Source: Heterobilharzia americana
Taxonomy: Eukaryota > Platyhelminthes > Trematoda > Strigeidida > Schistosomatidae
Direction of reading: 5' to 3'
Assembly (NCBI GenBank): GCA_944470555.2
Contig: CALYCZ020000359.1
Span: forward strand, 37,399 to 101,398
DNA: 64,000 nt
The notes beneath the pieces were generated by a model. It did no database searches, was not told where the DNA came from, and saw only the letters and a list, made by a program, of their open reading frames with translations. Below, piece after piece: positions 51,901-61,059 of this stretch. How positions within the stretch are numbered: position 1 is the stretch's first letter; each line of letters opens with the position of its first letter. Made by a program: the position numbers and the translations under genes.

Positions 51901-54900
51901 AACTGATCCCATTTCATTATTTTAGGCTATTCCACTTCATTCACGAACACAAATTCTGGATGATTTATTCAACTTAGCAAAGTAAGTATAGTCATTCAAT
52001 GTTTATTTGGAGGTTTGTAAGAATTTTTCGAGTGATTTCAGGTTAGCATTCATCATGGAATGATATCAGTTGGAGAAGCATTGGAAAGCTGAGAGGACTG
52101 CGTAGCTGTGTTTTCCTCAATGGGTGTCTTCAGAAGGTGAGTGGAGTGGAGTGGGCACTAATGACCCTGTCATGACCAGTATGGTCAGACAAATTGGATG
52201 TGAGGGCAGTTATTCAATGACGACATAGTATCGAGGCCGCGCTATGTCACGAACACACAGAAATAGGAAATTTGTACCATTGGATTGTGACCCAGATGGT
52301 CAGTGATTACGAGGGGATCGCCAAACCTGGATGTTGTACGTCCCATCCCTACCGGAGTCATGGGTACACATTACTGAGGAGTCCCATGGTTCAACATAAC
52401 AGAGGTGCAGTGCTCCCAGGTTTCCAGTGTTTCTCCAAACGAAGTCAGTCAGTCAGTCATTCTATTCCAAGTAGTTTATATTCGTGTAGCGGTGACAATG
52501 TTCACTAAGGCAATATTTAAACTTACATCAACATGAAATTTTAAGTCACGTATAGGGTGAACAAATAAATGTGGCCTGTATTGAACAGTGTGCCAATTAT
52601 TTCATGGAAGATGAACTGTTACTTTCTTGTGAAATCTAGTCATAAAATGATCTGAAGCAACATGTGTACCTCAGTTATGAAGGACATCGTTTACAACATG
52701 TATATATTCATTCTATTGAAATGATGAATGTCTATCTAAAATCTGAGAGATAAATGTATGTAATACACTCCAAACCAGTTATTATTGCAATTCAGTAGTT
52801 CAGTGCCTCTTTTACTCACTTTGATCAGATTTAATTATACATGTAAAACGATTTGGATGATTGTGATGGGAGCTGAACACACTGCGTATTTCTCTCCCTC
52901 AGGAATGAACACGCGACTTCATAGACTGTACAGTTGTTATCTCATCTAACTACTGAGTACTATTGGATGAGGAAACATGATGAAATTAACTTGAAGTCGA
53001 TTAGAAGATGCAAATTTTATTGTTTTACTTTCGACTGTTGAGAAAAATTTGAAATCCAGTGGTTACACTTCTGTGCAGGATTAGATGGTTGCTCGTATAT
53101 CTGTATGTACTGATGTAAACACTACAATTATTTTATTTCAGTATATTTCAAAATGCTTATACACAGGGAATTATAACATTCTTGTTAGCTAGGTAAACAT
53201 TTATATTAAGTGGTTTGAGGCAGTTGTCAGGATGCTATTGGCGTAGGTTTCTTAATGTGAACACTGAGGAGTAATAAGGTTTTTATGAAGATTTTGTGGA
53301 ATTGGCATCTCGTTAGACATTTGAACCAGAGTCATTCAGCGGTGAAGTCAAAGATGGTATGACGTTTAGTTATTGTCTAAGAAAATGTTGGCTATTTCCC
53401 GAATCATTGGAATTCTAATCAGATTTAACTTATCATGATTTAGAAGGTGAATAATTTCCAATTGATTATTCATTTAATCAAACATTAATTATTCTCTGTT
53501 GAATGCTTCAAGTCGTGCTGCTGTGTCATATACCGTCTATCTAAATTTGACGAAATATTTGAAGAAAGAAGATCAGTATGTTGCCTGGGAAACAACACGT
53601 CGAGCACTTTCCTATCTAGACCGTATGCTTGCTATGGACGAGAATTATGGAGCATTCCAAGCATATTTACGAATACTTGTAGATGAACCGCTCAAATTAA
53701 TCGACTGGACTACCATGAGAGAAGATACAGATCATATGAAGCAGTAAGTTCCACTCATTTTGCCATATTTTAGCATTTGTATTAATTCGATATATGAATT
53801 TTGGAAGGATAACTAGTTCACTAGTTACTAGCCGATCCTAAGCCCGGATAAAGAGGGAAAGTTGGGCATAATAGGGCTAGCAACCCTACACCGAAAAACC
53901 AATCTAACCGCTAGAGAAATTTCAAAGCACAAAGAAAGCATAAAAGATAAAATCCAATGTATTCCTCGCTGTAATCGGAGAGGTGAAATGACGATGGTTG
54001 GTGAAAGCCTTCACAAAGTCAACTGGTCATGCCGATGTGTCTTCTCTCCCTCGATGAAAGCGAAATTCAACATAGGACATGAATGTCCTCACCATGTATG
54101 AAGCTAGCACGACTGACCAGATTGCAAAAGAGATGAGAAGGTATAGCATAGAAGTGCGAGGCTAGGAATCTGTGAGGAATCAGCAGATGGAATGGAAGTG
54201 GACGCTCCAAACTGTCAATTGGAGAGGTTTCATGCTTCATAGCACTCATCAAGGGCTTATCTGTAACCACAAGGAAATCCGCATCACTCAGTGATTTGGT
54301 GAGAGGCTTCACCATCAAAGCATTCAAGTCATGACTAATCTCTTTAGGGCTTGGCCAAACGATTTAGTTGTCTAGTCATTTGTGCTTATCATTGATGAAA
54401 GTCTTGAAGGATAACCCTATTGGCTTAGATAACCTAATCGATTATCCACTTGTAACCAATTCTCACTCATAATTTCTGTTTTACTACCCATCAAGCATTT
54501 CGATTGGACAATTCAATCATTCAGATGTCACAACAGTAAAGGATTCATTATGCATCATCAGTGTAGTACACTGAAGAGGTGTGTCTGTTCTAACTAATTC
54601 ATAAAGATAATGAAAAGGAAATCTGTTACAGCTTAACTGACACTGACACAAATCTATGAATTGTTTGTATACATCTTTTCAAATAGTTGAATGAAACCAT
54701 CTTTTAGTAGAGTAAAGTTGATGTTTATATTTTCATTTATTTCATTTTAGCATGTTACGCTTAACTTTAACAAGATTGGCATGTCAAGCTGAACACTATT
54801 CATGTGTTAAAATGGTAAAAGAATATTATCAAAAATGGATGAACAATCCTGAAGAGAACTTGTTAGTCACTTATTGATTTCATCATCATATTGTAATTGT

Positions 54901-57900
54901 GTTCAACTGGTCTATCTAATGGCTCATATAGTAGTTAGTGCCTTTCTTATGTGATGGTGATTATCCATTGGAATTAAGTTGTTTAATCAAGATAGGCTTA
55001 ATATTGAAAGTAATCATTATCATCATGAGTAGTGTTTTGCTAGAATAACTTTTCAAGTTGTTATTCATCGTCGACTGACATCATTTGGAGGAAGAAAGGA
55101 AATGTAGAAGGACTGGACAGCTGTTTCGTCCTAGTATGGAACTCCCCAGCAGTGCTTACCCACGACTCCACTAGGGATCGGACTTGTGACTTCCAGGTTC
55201 CGTGGCCAGCACCTCGCGCATTAAGCCACTGAATCAGAATCCAATCTTCCATATTTCCAACTTCTGTTAGCTCACGATATAGCGCAACCGTCACCCAATA
55301 TCATTGTTGAGTTACTGTCCTCACGACCATCAGACTTTGTGTTTATTAACTAAGGGTCAAATAATAATCATCTCTAGTGATGAGTTATTGTTCAAATGGA
55401 ATGAAAATCATAAGGTAGGTGTTGACCATGCTGTGAGTCAAGGTAAACAAAGTGGATGTACATATATTTCTTCTAAACACATAAGTCGAGTTTTCTTGCG
55501 TTGATCCCTATGTCTTCGGTTATGGATAAGATGCAAAGTCGTGCACCTTTAGGCAGATTGTAAAGGAGGGAGGAGAAGGGACACGATATATCACAGAAAA
55601 GGCATGGTCTACCTTGATCTGGTGTTTGGTGTATACTAGATGTGAAAGGATTGCATCGTTGATGCTCTTTGTCATTCCTTGACCAAGATGGCACATGTTC
55701 ATGAGCGCCCATGGATAGAGCTCAAATATTTATTAGCCACAATTATCTGATGTATTTTATACATTTAAGAAGGTGTTTCTTTATCAGGTGTGGTGTATGT
55801 TGGTAATAAACCATGAGAACAATTACTTGAATAGTAAGTAATAAGTAACTACCAAGAATTTGTCTAGTAGTTTGTACGTGTAAGAATTTGACTGGAGAAC
55901 AACTTGATGTTATTGTAGTCATGAGTATATAGAATGAAATTCTGAACAATCAGTAAGTGGGGATAATTAAGAAAGTGATGATGACCCTTATTTAGTTGGT
56001 CATGTAGGTCATTGTAGAAAAGCTTATCCATTTGATTGAAGTTTTTCTATTTCCTTGTATCCAATTCTTACCTGAATGTGTTGGATTGGGTGGGAAGAGG
56101 TTTCATGATGGCCAGATGAAGGCGTGGCATCACCAGTCTATGAATTCTCTCTAACTGTTGGTTTTAGGTGTGTAGGGAGATGTAGACTGCATGGTTGGGA
56201 TCTCCAGGACCAAATGAATCATCGTTTGACGACTGTTGATACAATGGACGAAAATCGGTGACACAGGCACAGATATATTCATTCTTTGGTGTCTTCTAAA
56301 GCTTGAATATTTACACTAATCTATCTCCATCTTCAAACTGTTTGTTCTCTCATACAACTTTTTCAACTTTGATTTCGTTCTTTTTTCTGTTTACATGTTC
56401 CTTTTGAGTCGATGGAACTGTGTGCGAGGTTTTATGTTGATTTCTTCAATCGATCATCTATTTGTAACTCACTAGAAATTACACTTTTTTTTCTTAAATT
56501 GTACCTTGAATGCTTAGGATACCGCCAAGTTTGAGACCAGCTATCTACTGTACAGCTATTCGTATTGGTGGTCAAAAAGAATGGGAATTTTTGAAGAGTA
56601 AATTATTAGTAGTGGATATTAAAGAAGAGGAGAAAAGTAGTATTCTACAGGCACTTTCATGTTCTCGTGATATGTGGATTATGAGACTGTAAGTTGAGAT
56701 TTTCTTATAATAATAATAATAATAAAGTTAGTGGGTTTCTGTGTACAATGAAGGATAATTATAACTTGAAAGCTTCACCTATAGAAATCATTTTTAATGT
56801 ATATTATCATACAGTGAATTTATATTCTCACCTTACACGGTATTTATCAAATGAGAATTGTAAACTATTTTACTGAGAATTTTATTCAGTCAATTATGAT
56901 CTGGAGATTTGTAATGATTTCGATTTCAAACTGTACATCTAAGTTACACTGACTGATTAAACATTTTTACTCATTGATGAATGACAATAGTGACACTAAT
57001 AAGCTTTGTAAAATGATGTTTGCTTCAATAAGATAATACATGTGAAATTACTGTTTACTTTATATATCAATGTATAAGTGATTGGATATATCAAGTTTAC
57101 AAGAAGCATAAAAACTGTATTCGAGATATAGTTGTGAGAGAAAATGGCCTCATTTCATTGGTACATAACGTATAGCTAATGAAGGCAGTTGATGAAATCA
57201 CAATGATATTCATCATGAAGTGATACTCATTTGAGAAGTATTGAAAGCCTGTTATGACTGGACACTACACTTGCTTCATCTTAGTATATCCACCTTTCAG
57301 TAGGGAGTAGATTCTGTGTGATGAATAGGTAGTCAGCGTGATTACAATGAACAGAGATGATTACTACTAATCACACATTCACATAACAATCAACAAAAAC
57401 CTTGTTTGTATAAATAAATCAAGTGAACTGAAGATCTAGTCTTCATGTGAGTGTCATACATCAGTCAGTCAAATGATAGATAACCTGTTGTATTGTATCC
57501 AACCATAATTCGAAATTGCATTTTATCCTGTATCTATGTAAATTAGTTAATCATATCATATTTAGGCATAATATGTTGCTGTTGTTGTTGTTGTTACTAG
57601 TTAGTCAAGTAAATATAATTTCTTCTATTTTATCACAACTGAAAACAGACATTTGAATTGGATTATAAAAAACAATGAGAATGATCCTCAAGATTTACTG
57701 GATGCTCTGTCATCAGTCGCCTTATATCCAATTGGTCAAACGCTACTTGGGAGCATATTCGTGAAGCATGGAGATATATATTAAACGAGTAAGGTTTATT
57801 TTTGAGGAAAAATAGTTATCACCTTTTTTTCAATGTTGATTAATTCACATTAAACTGGATCATTCGTTGAATATTTTGAAATTAGTCGAATAACTTGAAA

Positions 57901-60900
57901 GAAAAAGTAACTCATCTCTATGGAATGATTGGAATGGTTGATAAAGGGAATCCCCAAAAGATAATGAATAAGACTTCAAATACTGTCAATTGAAATTTCC
58001 TTAGTAGTTTAGTCACAACTGATAGAATGAAGCCAATTACTCCATTGGATTATATTCTACAAATAACCTAACCGACTTCCATTTATCTTAGACATTGATC
58101 AAGTTATATTCCGTTTATGTGCACAAAGTAAACTAAAATTTGAGATTTGCTTAGATTTTATTCAACTTTATGTGTTGTTAGTACAGATGTATTGTGTAAT
58201 ATTCATTAGAATATTATATCTACCTATTTTCCAGTTAACTTCTCTAACCTAAGTATCTTTGTGTGTTTCATAAAAGAAACAGTTTTATCGAACACACATG
58301 TACAATTGTTGTGATGTAGAGAATTTTCGCATGTTTGTCTATAGGAAATTTTTATTACTTATCTTTCTGTATGATGAATGATTGAAGGTGAAGTGAAAAT
58401 TTGGACCGTGACCGGATTCGAACCAGAGACCACTGTGTTTCCAACTCGATGATATAACAACTGAACTAAGAAGTTCGACTGCTGACCATATTTGTATTTC
58501 ACTTCAATCACTAGTGGTTTTGCTCAACTATTGTGTGAATTTGTGACGTGCGTTGTGATTGCTGGATTACATTCACAATGGCTGCCGGAAATCCAGTGGT
58601 CACTGGTTCGAAGCCGACCTTGATTCAAATTTTCATTTCACCTTCAATCATCAGTATGAATAGTATGAATAATAGTCTGCCAAGCCATGGCTATCTCACA
58701 TAGTCAAAATGATAATCATGATAATATGATGCTTCCGTGCTGTGATTCAGTTAGATTTCGATTGGTCTGAGAAGTCTGACAACTAGGCAGCCAGTGTGAA
58801 TAAGATGAAGCGGTAATTACGCATCACAAATCCACATAGTAGTCGGGTAATACCCTTGATGATTGGAGTGAAATAAAAATCTGGTCAACAGTTGAACCTT
58901 AAAGCTGAGATGATCGAAATTGAGCAGGGAACCAGTGGTTATTGATTGGTTGGAATCCGGAAACTTCGAATTGTCATTTCCCTTCAATCATCACTCAGTA
59001 TCAATACCACTTTGTCAAACTATGCCTTTCTCAGATAGTCGAAATGATAACTTACCTTTCTATTTTCTATTTTTAGTGGTAAAAACGCTACTCAACCTTC
59101 AACGAAAGCGTGAGTTCAATTACAAGTCACTAATTATTGTTGCTTCCTTTTGATTAAGTTAATAGTAATCCCTGCCTGCCTCCACCTGACCGACTAACCA
59201 CTCGCTTTATTCAAATGATATGTATATAGGTGATATAGATTTTCAATGTTTTATGCTAATGTTAACCATTTGGAAAAAGAAGTTGAAATATTCTCCTCTT
59301 CAATACAATATACACTAATGAATTTTTATATATTATTATATCATTTTCAAGTTTTTATAATTCATTGTAACTTAAGATGAACTTTCATTACAAAATATCC
59401 CGTTTTAATTTATAGGCTATTTCAGCTTTTATTATTATTTATTATTTTAAAGGATAATTAATTTTACTAGATTAAAATGATGTTTCAACATTTCCTGTTG
59501 AATACATCCAGTTGACAAGTTCCAAATAGAATGAAACATGAGTCTTAGATTTCACTACTGGACACACTTTTCAGTATTACTATCCAACTGAAATCATTGA
59601 CAATATCATCAAGGCATATGCATAAGAGTCAATATCCTAATCAACACTGATCATCAATTTGATCCAATTAAATGATGTGCAATTATAACCAATAAAATAT
59701 ATTTGTAGCCTTTTATTGTTGATAAGATTTACACACAAAGATGAAGCAGTTTAATAGTATTCTGATTGTTTCATAATTCAATAGGTAGGTAGGTAGGTAG
59801 GTCGGGATAGATTGAAAAGTTAACAGGATAACATTTTAAAAGATAAATATAACTAGATTTATTGGATAGATAATTTTGAATCTTGTGTATAGGAGTAAAC
59901 AGAAGTGATTTGATCAACAGTCGGAACCAGTTTAGTCAAAGCGTAAGTGAACCTTAGTTACTTTTGTGTAGTTCCTGCTGGTAAGCGATGCATTCCAGTG
60001 GATATCGAGCAAAATTGATAATGTTTGTGAATAAGCAAATAGTTGAGTTGTTTTTTTTACTTTCTTACCTTTTTTAGATGTGTACTAACTGTGATGCTGA
60101 AAATACTATCAAAGCGCCATTACACACTGAACAATATACCAGATCAAGAGGAAGTTAGTGTGAAATTTTTATGTGATTACTATTTTATTATATTTTACCT
60201 TTTTCGTGAGACTTTCAAAATGTATAAAACTATGCTGCCTTGACTAGACTAGTGGATGAAAGAGACAACTACCTTTCGATGTCTCCCATTCATTGTCATT
60301 GGTGCTTGTTGTTGTTGGTGGTGGTTGGTTGGGTGTTTTAATAACCTGTGTCTTGTGTATATTGACCTGAAGTTCTGTCTTCCTTCGCTGCCTTGCCCTG
60401 CCTATTCTCCTAACTTGTTTGTTTGTGTCACATTAGATATAAATCATCATCGGTGGGAGAAATTCAAATCTTCTTCTGAGGTCTTTTCATCGGTTCAGTC
60501 AGCGTGTCCCTCTCTTCTCGTTCCTCACAGGTTCTCTTGCATAATGCAGCCCACAACAATGAGAGAGATGATCGGTGATAGTAAGCAACCTTGTCTTGTC
60601 TTACTCCTGTCACAACAATTTCAAAGGTGTCACTGAGCTTTGCATTATGAATCACTTGGCATGTAGCCTCATCATATAGCATATAACTGTTGAATGAGGT
60701 TGATAAAGGTTTGTGGAAGTACAAGCGTAGTGTTGTAACAGTTGGCTTATTATCTGTTGGTCGACGCCTGGTTAGAAGGCCTTTCCAAAATCAATGAAGT
60801 TGTGATGAAAACTTGAATAATAATAATAATAATAATAATCCAAAAGTGTATTGATTGATATAAATGGATTGATTATCTTTTAAAGGTACTTGATATGCAA

Positions 60901-61059
60901 AATACTGGACAAAAATTGCTTGAAAATCATGTACTCAAACGTGGATTTGCTGATCTATTTAGAAGATCTAAAGAGAATGTGAAATGGACAAAATCTCATC
61001 GTGGTATTATTAGTCAATGGTTGAATGAAAATATTCCAAATACAACAGTATTACTTTAA
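36907..61059 (+). CDS. M1-family zinc aminopeptidase, C-terminal half (13 exons; two one-base losses)
   Basis: Exons: 36907-36972, 40272-40337, 46828-47006, 48486-48568, 51072-51208, 51926-51981, 53142-53192, 53513-53743, 54751-54861, 56518-56688, 57649-57788, 60078-60153, 60887-61059. They encode about 513 residues of an aminopeptidase N/A- or ERAP-like protein, which removes N-terminal residues from peptides. The order matches the family: end of the catalytic domain (GASVLRMMESF, HEDLWRALTE), beta domain (FTWKIPLTYG), then the helical C-terminal domain from QAGFYRVHYADNNW through LIPPSLRPAIYCTAIRIGG. Family members are usually 900-1000 residues; the zinc site (HEXXH...E) and GAMEN lie upstream and were not found. 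Exon phases agree except for one missing base in exon 11 and one in exon 13. A pseudogene or a sequencing artefact are both possible. Exact substrate is unknown. Confidence 0.9.
37119..37524 (+). mobile_element. LINE reverse-transcriptase scrap flanked by a 56-bp direct repeat
   Basis: The segment 37318-37470 reads FNFVIDILLDITLDRSDF, then VDLRHADDIVLLDED. That is the catalytic A-D-D block of a non-LTR reverse transcriptase. On either side, 37119-37174 and 37469-37524 are the same 56 bases with one mismatch. The scrap lies in the aminopeptidase's first visible intron. Confidence 0.7.
37890..38060 (-). mobile_element. SINE with hammerhead-like core, antisense
   Basis: Minus-strand order: 'gggatcaaatcctcgacc' B-box remnant (antisense at 38003), then the core at 37983-37954 with CTGATGAG, GTCC/GGAC stem halves and GAAAC, then 'ccaactggtgtcagtccatg'. 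The conserved core elements are all present, although alignment with other copies leaves the stem II register ambiguous. Located in an aminopeptidase intron, opposite to transcription. Confidence 0.72.
38717..39684. repeat. Foldback (inverted-repeat) element, ~400-bp arms
   Basis: The left arm (about 38717-39127) and right arm (about 39285-39684) are diverged reverse complements, estimated near 78-80%, around a ~157-bp spacer. Shared anchors include 'ggtgaatatgcact', 'tgtcttcactt', 'tcatttcca' and 'tcaaggtca'. No transposase or other coding frame is present. It lies within an aminopeptidase intron, so its transcript could form a long hairpin. Confidence 0.75.
40272..40337 (+). CDS. Aminopeptidase exon 2
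   Basis: Acceptor attaaag, 22 codons starting NYLNQNKYKNTVHEDLW, donor GAG|gtgagt, phase 0. It joins exon 1 to give the family's GVKNYL...N...DLW block. Confidence 0.9.
41118..41385 (+). mobile_element. SINE-like repeat with B-box-like sequence
   Basis: Contains 'ggggttcgaactcgctctac' (41303-41322), close to a polymerase III B box, and 'caaggtgtatgtacctgcaa'. The open frame across it is incidental. Located in an aminopeptidase intron. Confidence 0.5.
41797..42056. repeat. GAGT tetranucleotide microsatellite, ~65 units
   Basis: An almost pure GAGT run of about 260 bp, with one impurity near 42049. It sits in an aminopeptidase intron. The 'LTHS' repeat frame on the minus strand is only the translation of this run. 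Confidence 0.97.
43390..43750 (+). mobile_element. RTE-type LINE 3' end
   Basis: Broken plus-strand reading: RRKWRWIGLGIH, then NGKRRVGRPKRV, then TAEDRVKW. This is the typical C-terminus of the schistosome RTE-type protein, followed by 'tatgttccactaggaaccca' and a TAA tail. Several frameshifts. Located in an aminopeptidase intron, same direction. Confidence 0.78.
44180..45660 (+). mobile_element. Penelope-like element, 5'-truncated (reverse transcriptase, GIY-YIG, tail)
   Basis: An open reading from about 44390 to 45145 carries IIIQFNGKIYKKMKGTPISE, the catalytic YVDD (44546-44557), PPFLNVLVNR and SKPAYTDRILNY. It continues through the linker to a GIY-YIG start (CNKCSQHYIG). A TAA at 45143-45145 stops it inside the nuclease. 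The same frame then continues to about 45463 with HLRLHQHQLPIKRQDISS, GLEFHFTNVEILDGER and KEFQRIPR. A non-coding tail follows to about 45660. A different subfamily from the 20140-22660 element. Dead because of truncation and the stop. Located in an aminopeptidase intron, same direction. Confidence 0.87.
46340..46600. mobile_element. SINE pair, antisense then sense pieces
   Basis: An antisense copy (about 46340-46450: 'ttcattatggaccaacataa', 'ctgcttcatcctagaatgac') abuts a sense piece (46500-46585: 'gagtcccatactaggacgaa', 'ccaggttctcaatgttcctc'). The ribozyme-like core lacks CTGANGA in the sense piece. Confidence 0.6.
46828..47006 (+). CDS. Aminopeptidase exon 3
   Basis: Acceptor ttgttag, 59 codons plus two bases, donor AA|gtgagt. 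It contains VMDTWMKQMNYPLVIVQRI, the family's 'W..Q.GYP...V' block ending the catalytic domain, then the first strands of the beta domain. Confidence 0.92.
47630..47815 (-). mobile_element. Degraded Sm-alpha-like SINE, antisense
   Basis: The minus strand carries CTGACAAG, TCC/A stem remnants and CGAACC at 47706-47680: an eroded hammerhead-like core. Other blocks are 'gcgcacctgcctctcaatga' and 'ggtcaccacagtg'-type ends. Confidence 0.55.
48085..48285 (+). mobile_element. SINE with eroded core
   Basis: Sense blocks are 'catcggattgcaactcagtg', 'gattgtgggtgcgcacttct', 'tcatactagaacgaagaagt' and 'aatcgatgtcagtccttga'. CTGATGAA replaces CTGATGAG and CGAAGA replaces CGAAAC, so cleavage is unlikely. 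Confidence 0.6.
48486..48568 (+). CDS. Aminopeptidase exon 4
   Basis: Acceptor attttcag. The first base completes Asn, then FTWKIPLTYGSS and DEADVIWMMN. It ends in phase 1 at gtaagt. This is the beta domain (W.IPLTY). Confidence 0.9.
48680..48965 (+). mobile_element. Sm-alpha-like SINE, sense
   Basis: Contains 'gtgcctcagtggctttgtgg' (A-box-like region) and 'ggttttgagttcgagcctct' (B-box-like) at about 48811-48878. An eroded hammerhead region follows ('cagctgacaggtcccaatag', then 'gaacctgcgtcctgag'). The open frame over it is incidental. Confidence 0.6.
49660..49910 (-). mobile_element. Sm-alpha-like SINE with intact-looking hammerhead core, antisense
   Basis: On the minus strand 49706-49681 reads CTGACGAG, a short loop, then CGAAAC. 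The invariant CUGANGA and GAAA elements are both kept, while stem II pairing is mutated (GCCGC/AAGAC). Antisense 'actgatactcgaaccatcca' (49739-49758) is the B-box side. Located in an aminopeptidase intron. Confidence 0.65.
50343..50960. mobile_element. Composite tRNA-like repeat, copy 1
   Basis: Layout: an antisense B-box region ('gactggattcgaattaggga') with 'tgatgattgaaggtgaaatg' at the left edge; then sense 'cactggttcgaatcc'-type and 'ttcatttcaccttcagtcat' ends; then ~170 bp of shared sequence; then a second sense unit with 'gtagttgagttggtagagaa' (A-box-like) and 'ggttcgaatccaacagcggt' (B box). The whole arrangement recurs at 58372-59055 in the same orientation. Confidence 0.72.
51072..51208 (+). 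CDS. Aminopeptidase exon 5
   Basis: Acceptor actttatag. The AG completes Lys, creating an N-K-T glycosylation sequon across the junction. It contains SWYLFNIKQAGFYRVHYADN, the family's N..Q.GFYRV.Y hallmark opening the C-terminal helical domain. Donor CGA|gtatgt, phase 0. Confidence 0.93.
51495..51665 (+). mobile_element. Degraded Sm-alpha-like SINE
   Basis: Sense blocks are 'tggacggaattgatcagtct', 'gactcctgcatagatgcctc', and an eroded hammerhead core TTGACAAG...AGGACGAATTAC at about 51604-51632. Confidence 0.55.
51926..51981 (+). CDS. Aminopeptidase exon 6
   Basis: Acceptor tattttag, AIPLHSRTQILDDLFNLA plus two bases, donor AA|gtaagt. It matches the family's 'I....R.QLLDDAF.LA' helix. Confidence 0.92.
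52040..52465. mobile_element. SINE pair in opposite orientation
   Basis: An antisense piece (52048-52150: 'ttcatcatggaatgatatca') is followed by a sense copy (52275-52450: 'gattgtgacccagatggtca', 'ctgaggagtcccatggttca', 'ccaggtttccagtgtttctc'). In the sense copy CTGAGGAG is kept but the CGAAAC side is lost. Confidence 0.6.
53142..53192 (+). CDS. Aminopeptidase exon 7
   Basis: Acceptor ttatttcag, IFQNAYTQGIITFLLA plus AG, donor AG|gtaaac. 51 bp in phase with both neighbours. Confidence 0.85.
   Translation, partial: YISKCLYTGNYNILVS
53513..53743 (+). CDS. Aminopeptidase exon 8
   Basis: The likely acceptor is atgcttcaag at 53512, a weak polypyrimidine tract chosen because it keeps phase. It encodes YTVYLNLTKYLKKEDQYVAW and RALSYLDRML, matching the family's 'L.LT.YL..E.....W..A...L..L...L'. 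It contains an N-L-T sequon. Donor CA|gtaagt. Confidence 0.9.
53860..54340 (+). mobile_element. RTE-type LINE 5' fragment, endonuclease start
   Basis: The frame near 54083-54170 reads NVLTMYEASTTDQIAKEMRR then YSIEV, followed by a stop and fragments. It matches the opening of APE-type endonucleases in RTE LINEs (NVRTMxExxxxxQIAxEMxxYxxxVLGI). Only about 0.5 kb remains. Located in an aminopeptidase intron, sense orientation. Confidence 0.68.
54751..54861 (+). CDS. Aminopeptidase exon 9
   Basis: Acceptor tcattttag. It encodes MLRLTLTRLACQAEHYSCVK and YYQKWMNNPEEN, donor TT|gttagt (phase 2). It carries the family's 'LR......AC..G...C......F..W' pattern. Confidence 0.9.
55055..55310 (-). mobile_element. 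SINE, antisense, nearly full length
   Basis: Begins 'ttcatcgtcgactgacatca', includes 'ctgtttcgtcctagtatgga', antisense B box 'agggatcggacttgtgactt', and ends with 'cacgatatagcgcaaccgtc', a block also seen at 19708. The core has GAAAC but not CTGANGA. Confidence 0.65.
55430..55712 (-). mobile_element. Penelope-like element fragment, endonuclease C-terminus, antisense
   Basis: Minus-strand blocks across one frame change: HLVYTKHQIKVDHAFSVIYR, then CILSITEDIGINARKLDLCV and QKKYMYIHFVYL. This matches the pattern HxxxTGHxxDxxxAFxVxYR...AEAxAI...LxPxLCVQKxxVxxLxL, also seen at 3490-3705. Located in an aminopeptidase intron. Confidence 0.65.
56518..56688 (+). CDS. Aminopeptidase exon 10
   Basis: The acceptor is atgcttag at 56517. 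It encodes IPPSLRPAIYCTAIRIGGQK and ILQALSCSRDMWIMR, donor CT|gtaagt. It is the most conserved part of the C-terminal domain (N.I.P.LR..VYC.AI..GG...W). Confidence 0.93.
57195..57330 (-). mobile_element. Degraded SINE, antisense
   Basis: Blocks 'ttcatcatgaagtgatactc' and 'tgcttcatcttagtatatcc' match the antisense copies at 46340 and 55055. The rest is eroded. Confidence 0.5.
57649..57788 (+). CDS. Aminopeptidase exon 11, one base short
   Basis: Acceptor tgaaaacag, donor GA|gtaagg. The first part reads HLNWIIKNNENDPQDLLDAL then SSVALYPIG. The family's W-x-x-x-x-x-x-W continuation (TWEHIREAWRYILNE) lies in another frame. 11 bases separate Gly and Trp codons where 12 are expected (57737-57747). 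The exon is 140 bp, while its neighbours' phases require 141. Confidence 0.85.
58372..59055. mobile_element. Composite tRNA-like repeat, copy 2
   Basis: The same order of blocks as at 50343-50960: 'gatgaatgattgaaggtgaa', antisense 'gaccggattcgaaccagaga', sense 'tcactggttcgaagccgacc', 'tcatttcaccttcaatcatc', the shared middle ('tagatttcgattgg' and neighbours), and a second eroded sense unit ending 'ccttcaatcatcactcagta'. Located in an aminopeptidase intron. Confidence 0.7.
59480..59575 (+). mobile_element. SINE 3' scrap with eroded hammerhead core
   Basis: 'ccagttgacaagttccaaat' then 'agaatgaaacatgagtctta' corresponds to TTGACAAG...GAATGAAAC. It is a short remnant. Confidence 0.5.
60078..60153 (+). 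CDS. Aminopeptidase exon 12
   Basis: The acceptor accttttttag gives phase 2 entry, then CVLTVMLKILSKRHYTLNNI and PDQEE, donor GAA|gttagt in phase 0. It resembles the family's 'I..V...F.T...L..' helix. The weakest match of the set, but phase and position fit. Confidence 0.7.
60440..60840 (-). mobile_element. RTE-type LINE reverse-transcriptase fragment, antisense
   Basis: The minus strand reads FIDFGKAF near 60800, then YMLYDEATCQVIHNAKLSDT and FEIVVTGVRQ. These are the F-x-D-F-x-K-A-F and T-G-V-R-Q-G blocks of RTE reverse transcriptase, with frameshifts. A TAA run (60817-60839) abuts it. The long plus-strand frame at 60256-60636 is its complement in part. Located in an aminopeptidase intron. 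Confidence 0.72.
60887..61059 (+). CDS. Aminopeptidase last exon, one base short
   Basis: Acceptor cttttaaag. The phase-0 entry reads VLDMQ. The family-like C-terminus (GFADLFRRSKENVKWTKSHR then GIISQWL, ending in TAA 61057-61059) is in the frame beginning one base off. One missing base near 60899-60903 (within CAAAT) would reconcile them; the exon is 173 bp where 174 would keep frame. Confidence 0.82.

Noticed and set aside
60256..60636. 126-codon plus-strand frame
   Set aside because: Its right half is the complement of an antisense LINE reverse-transcriptase piece. The left half is intronic, Cys/Trp-rich and matches nothing.
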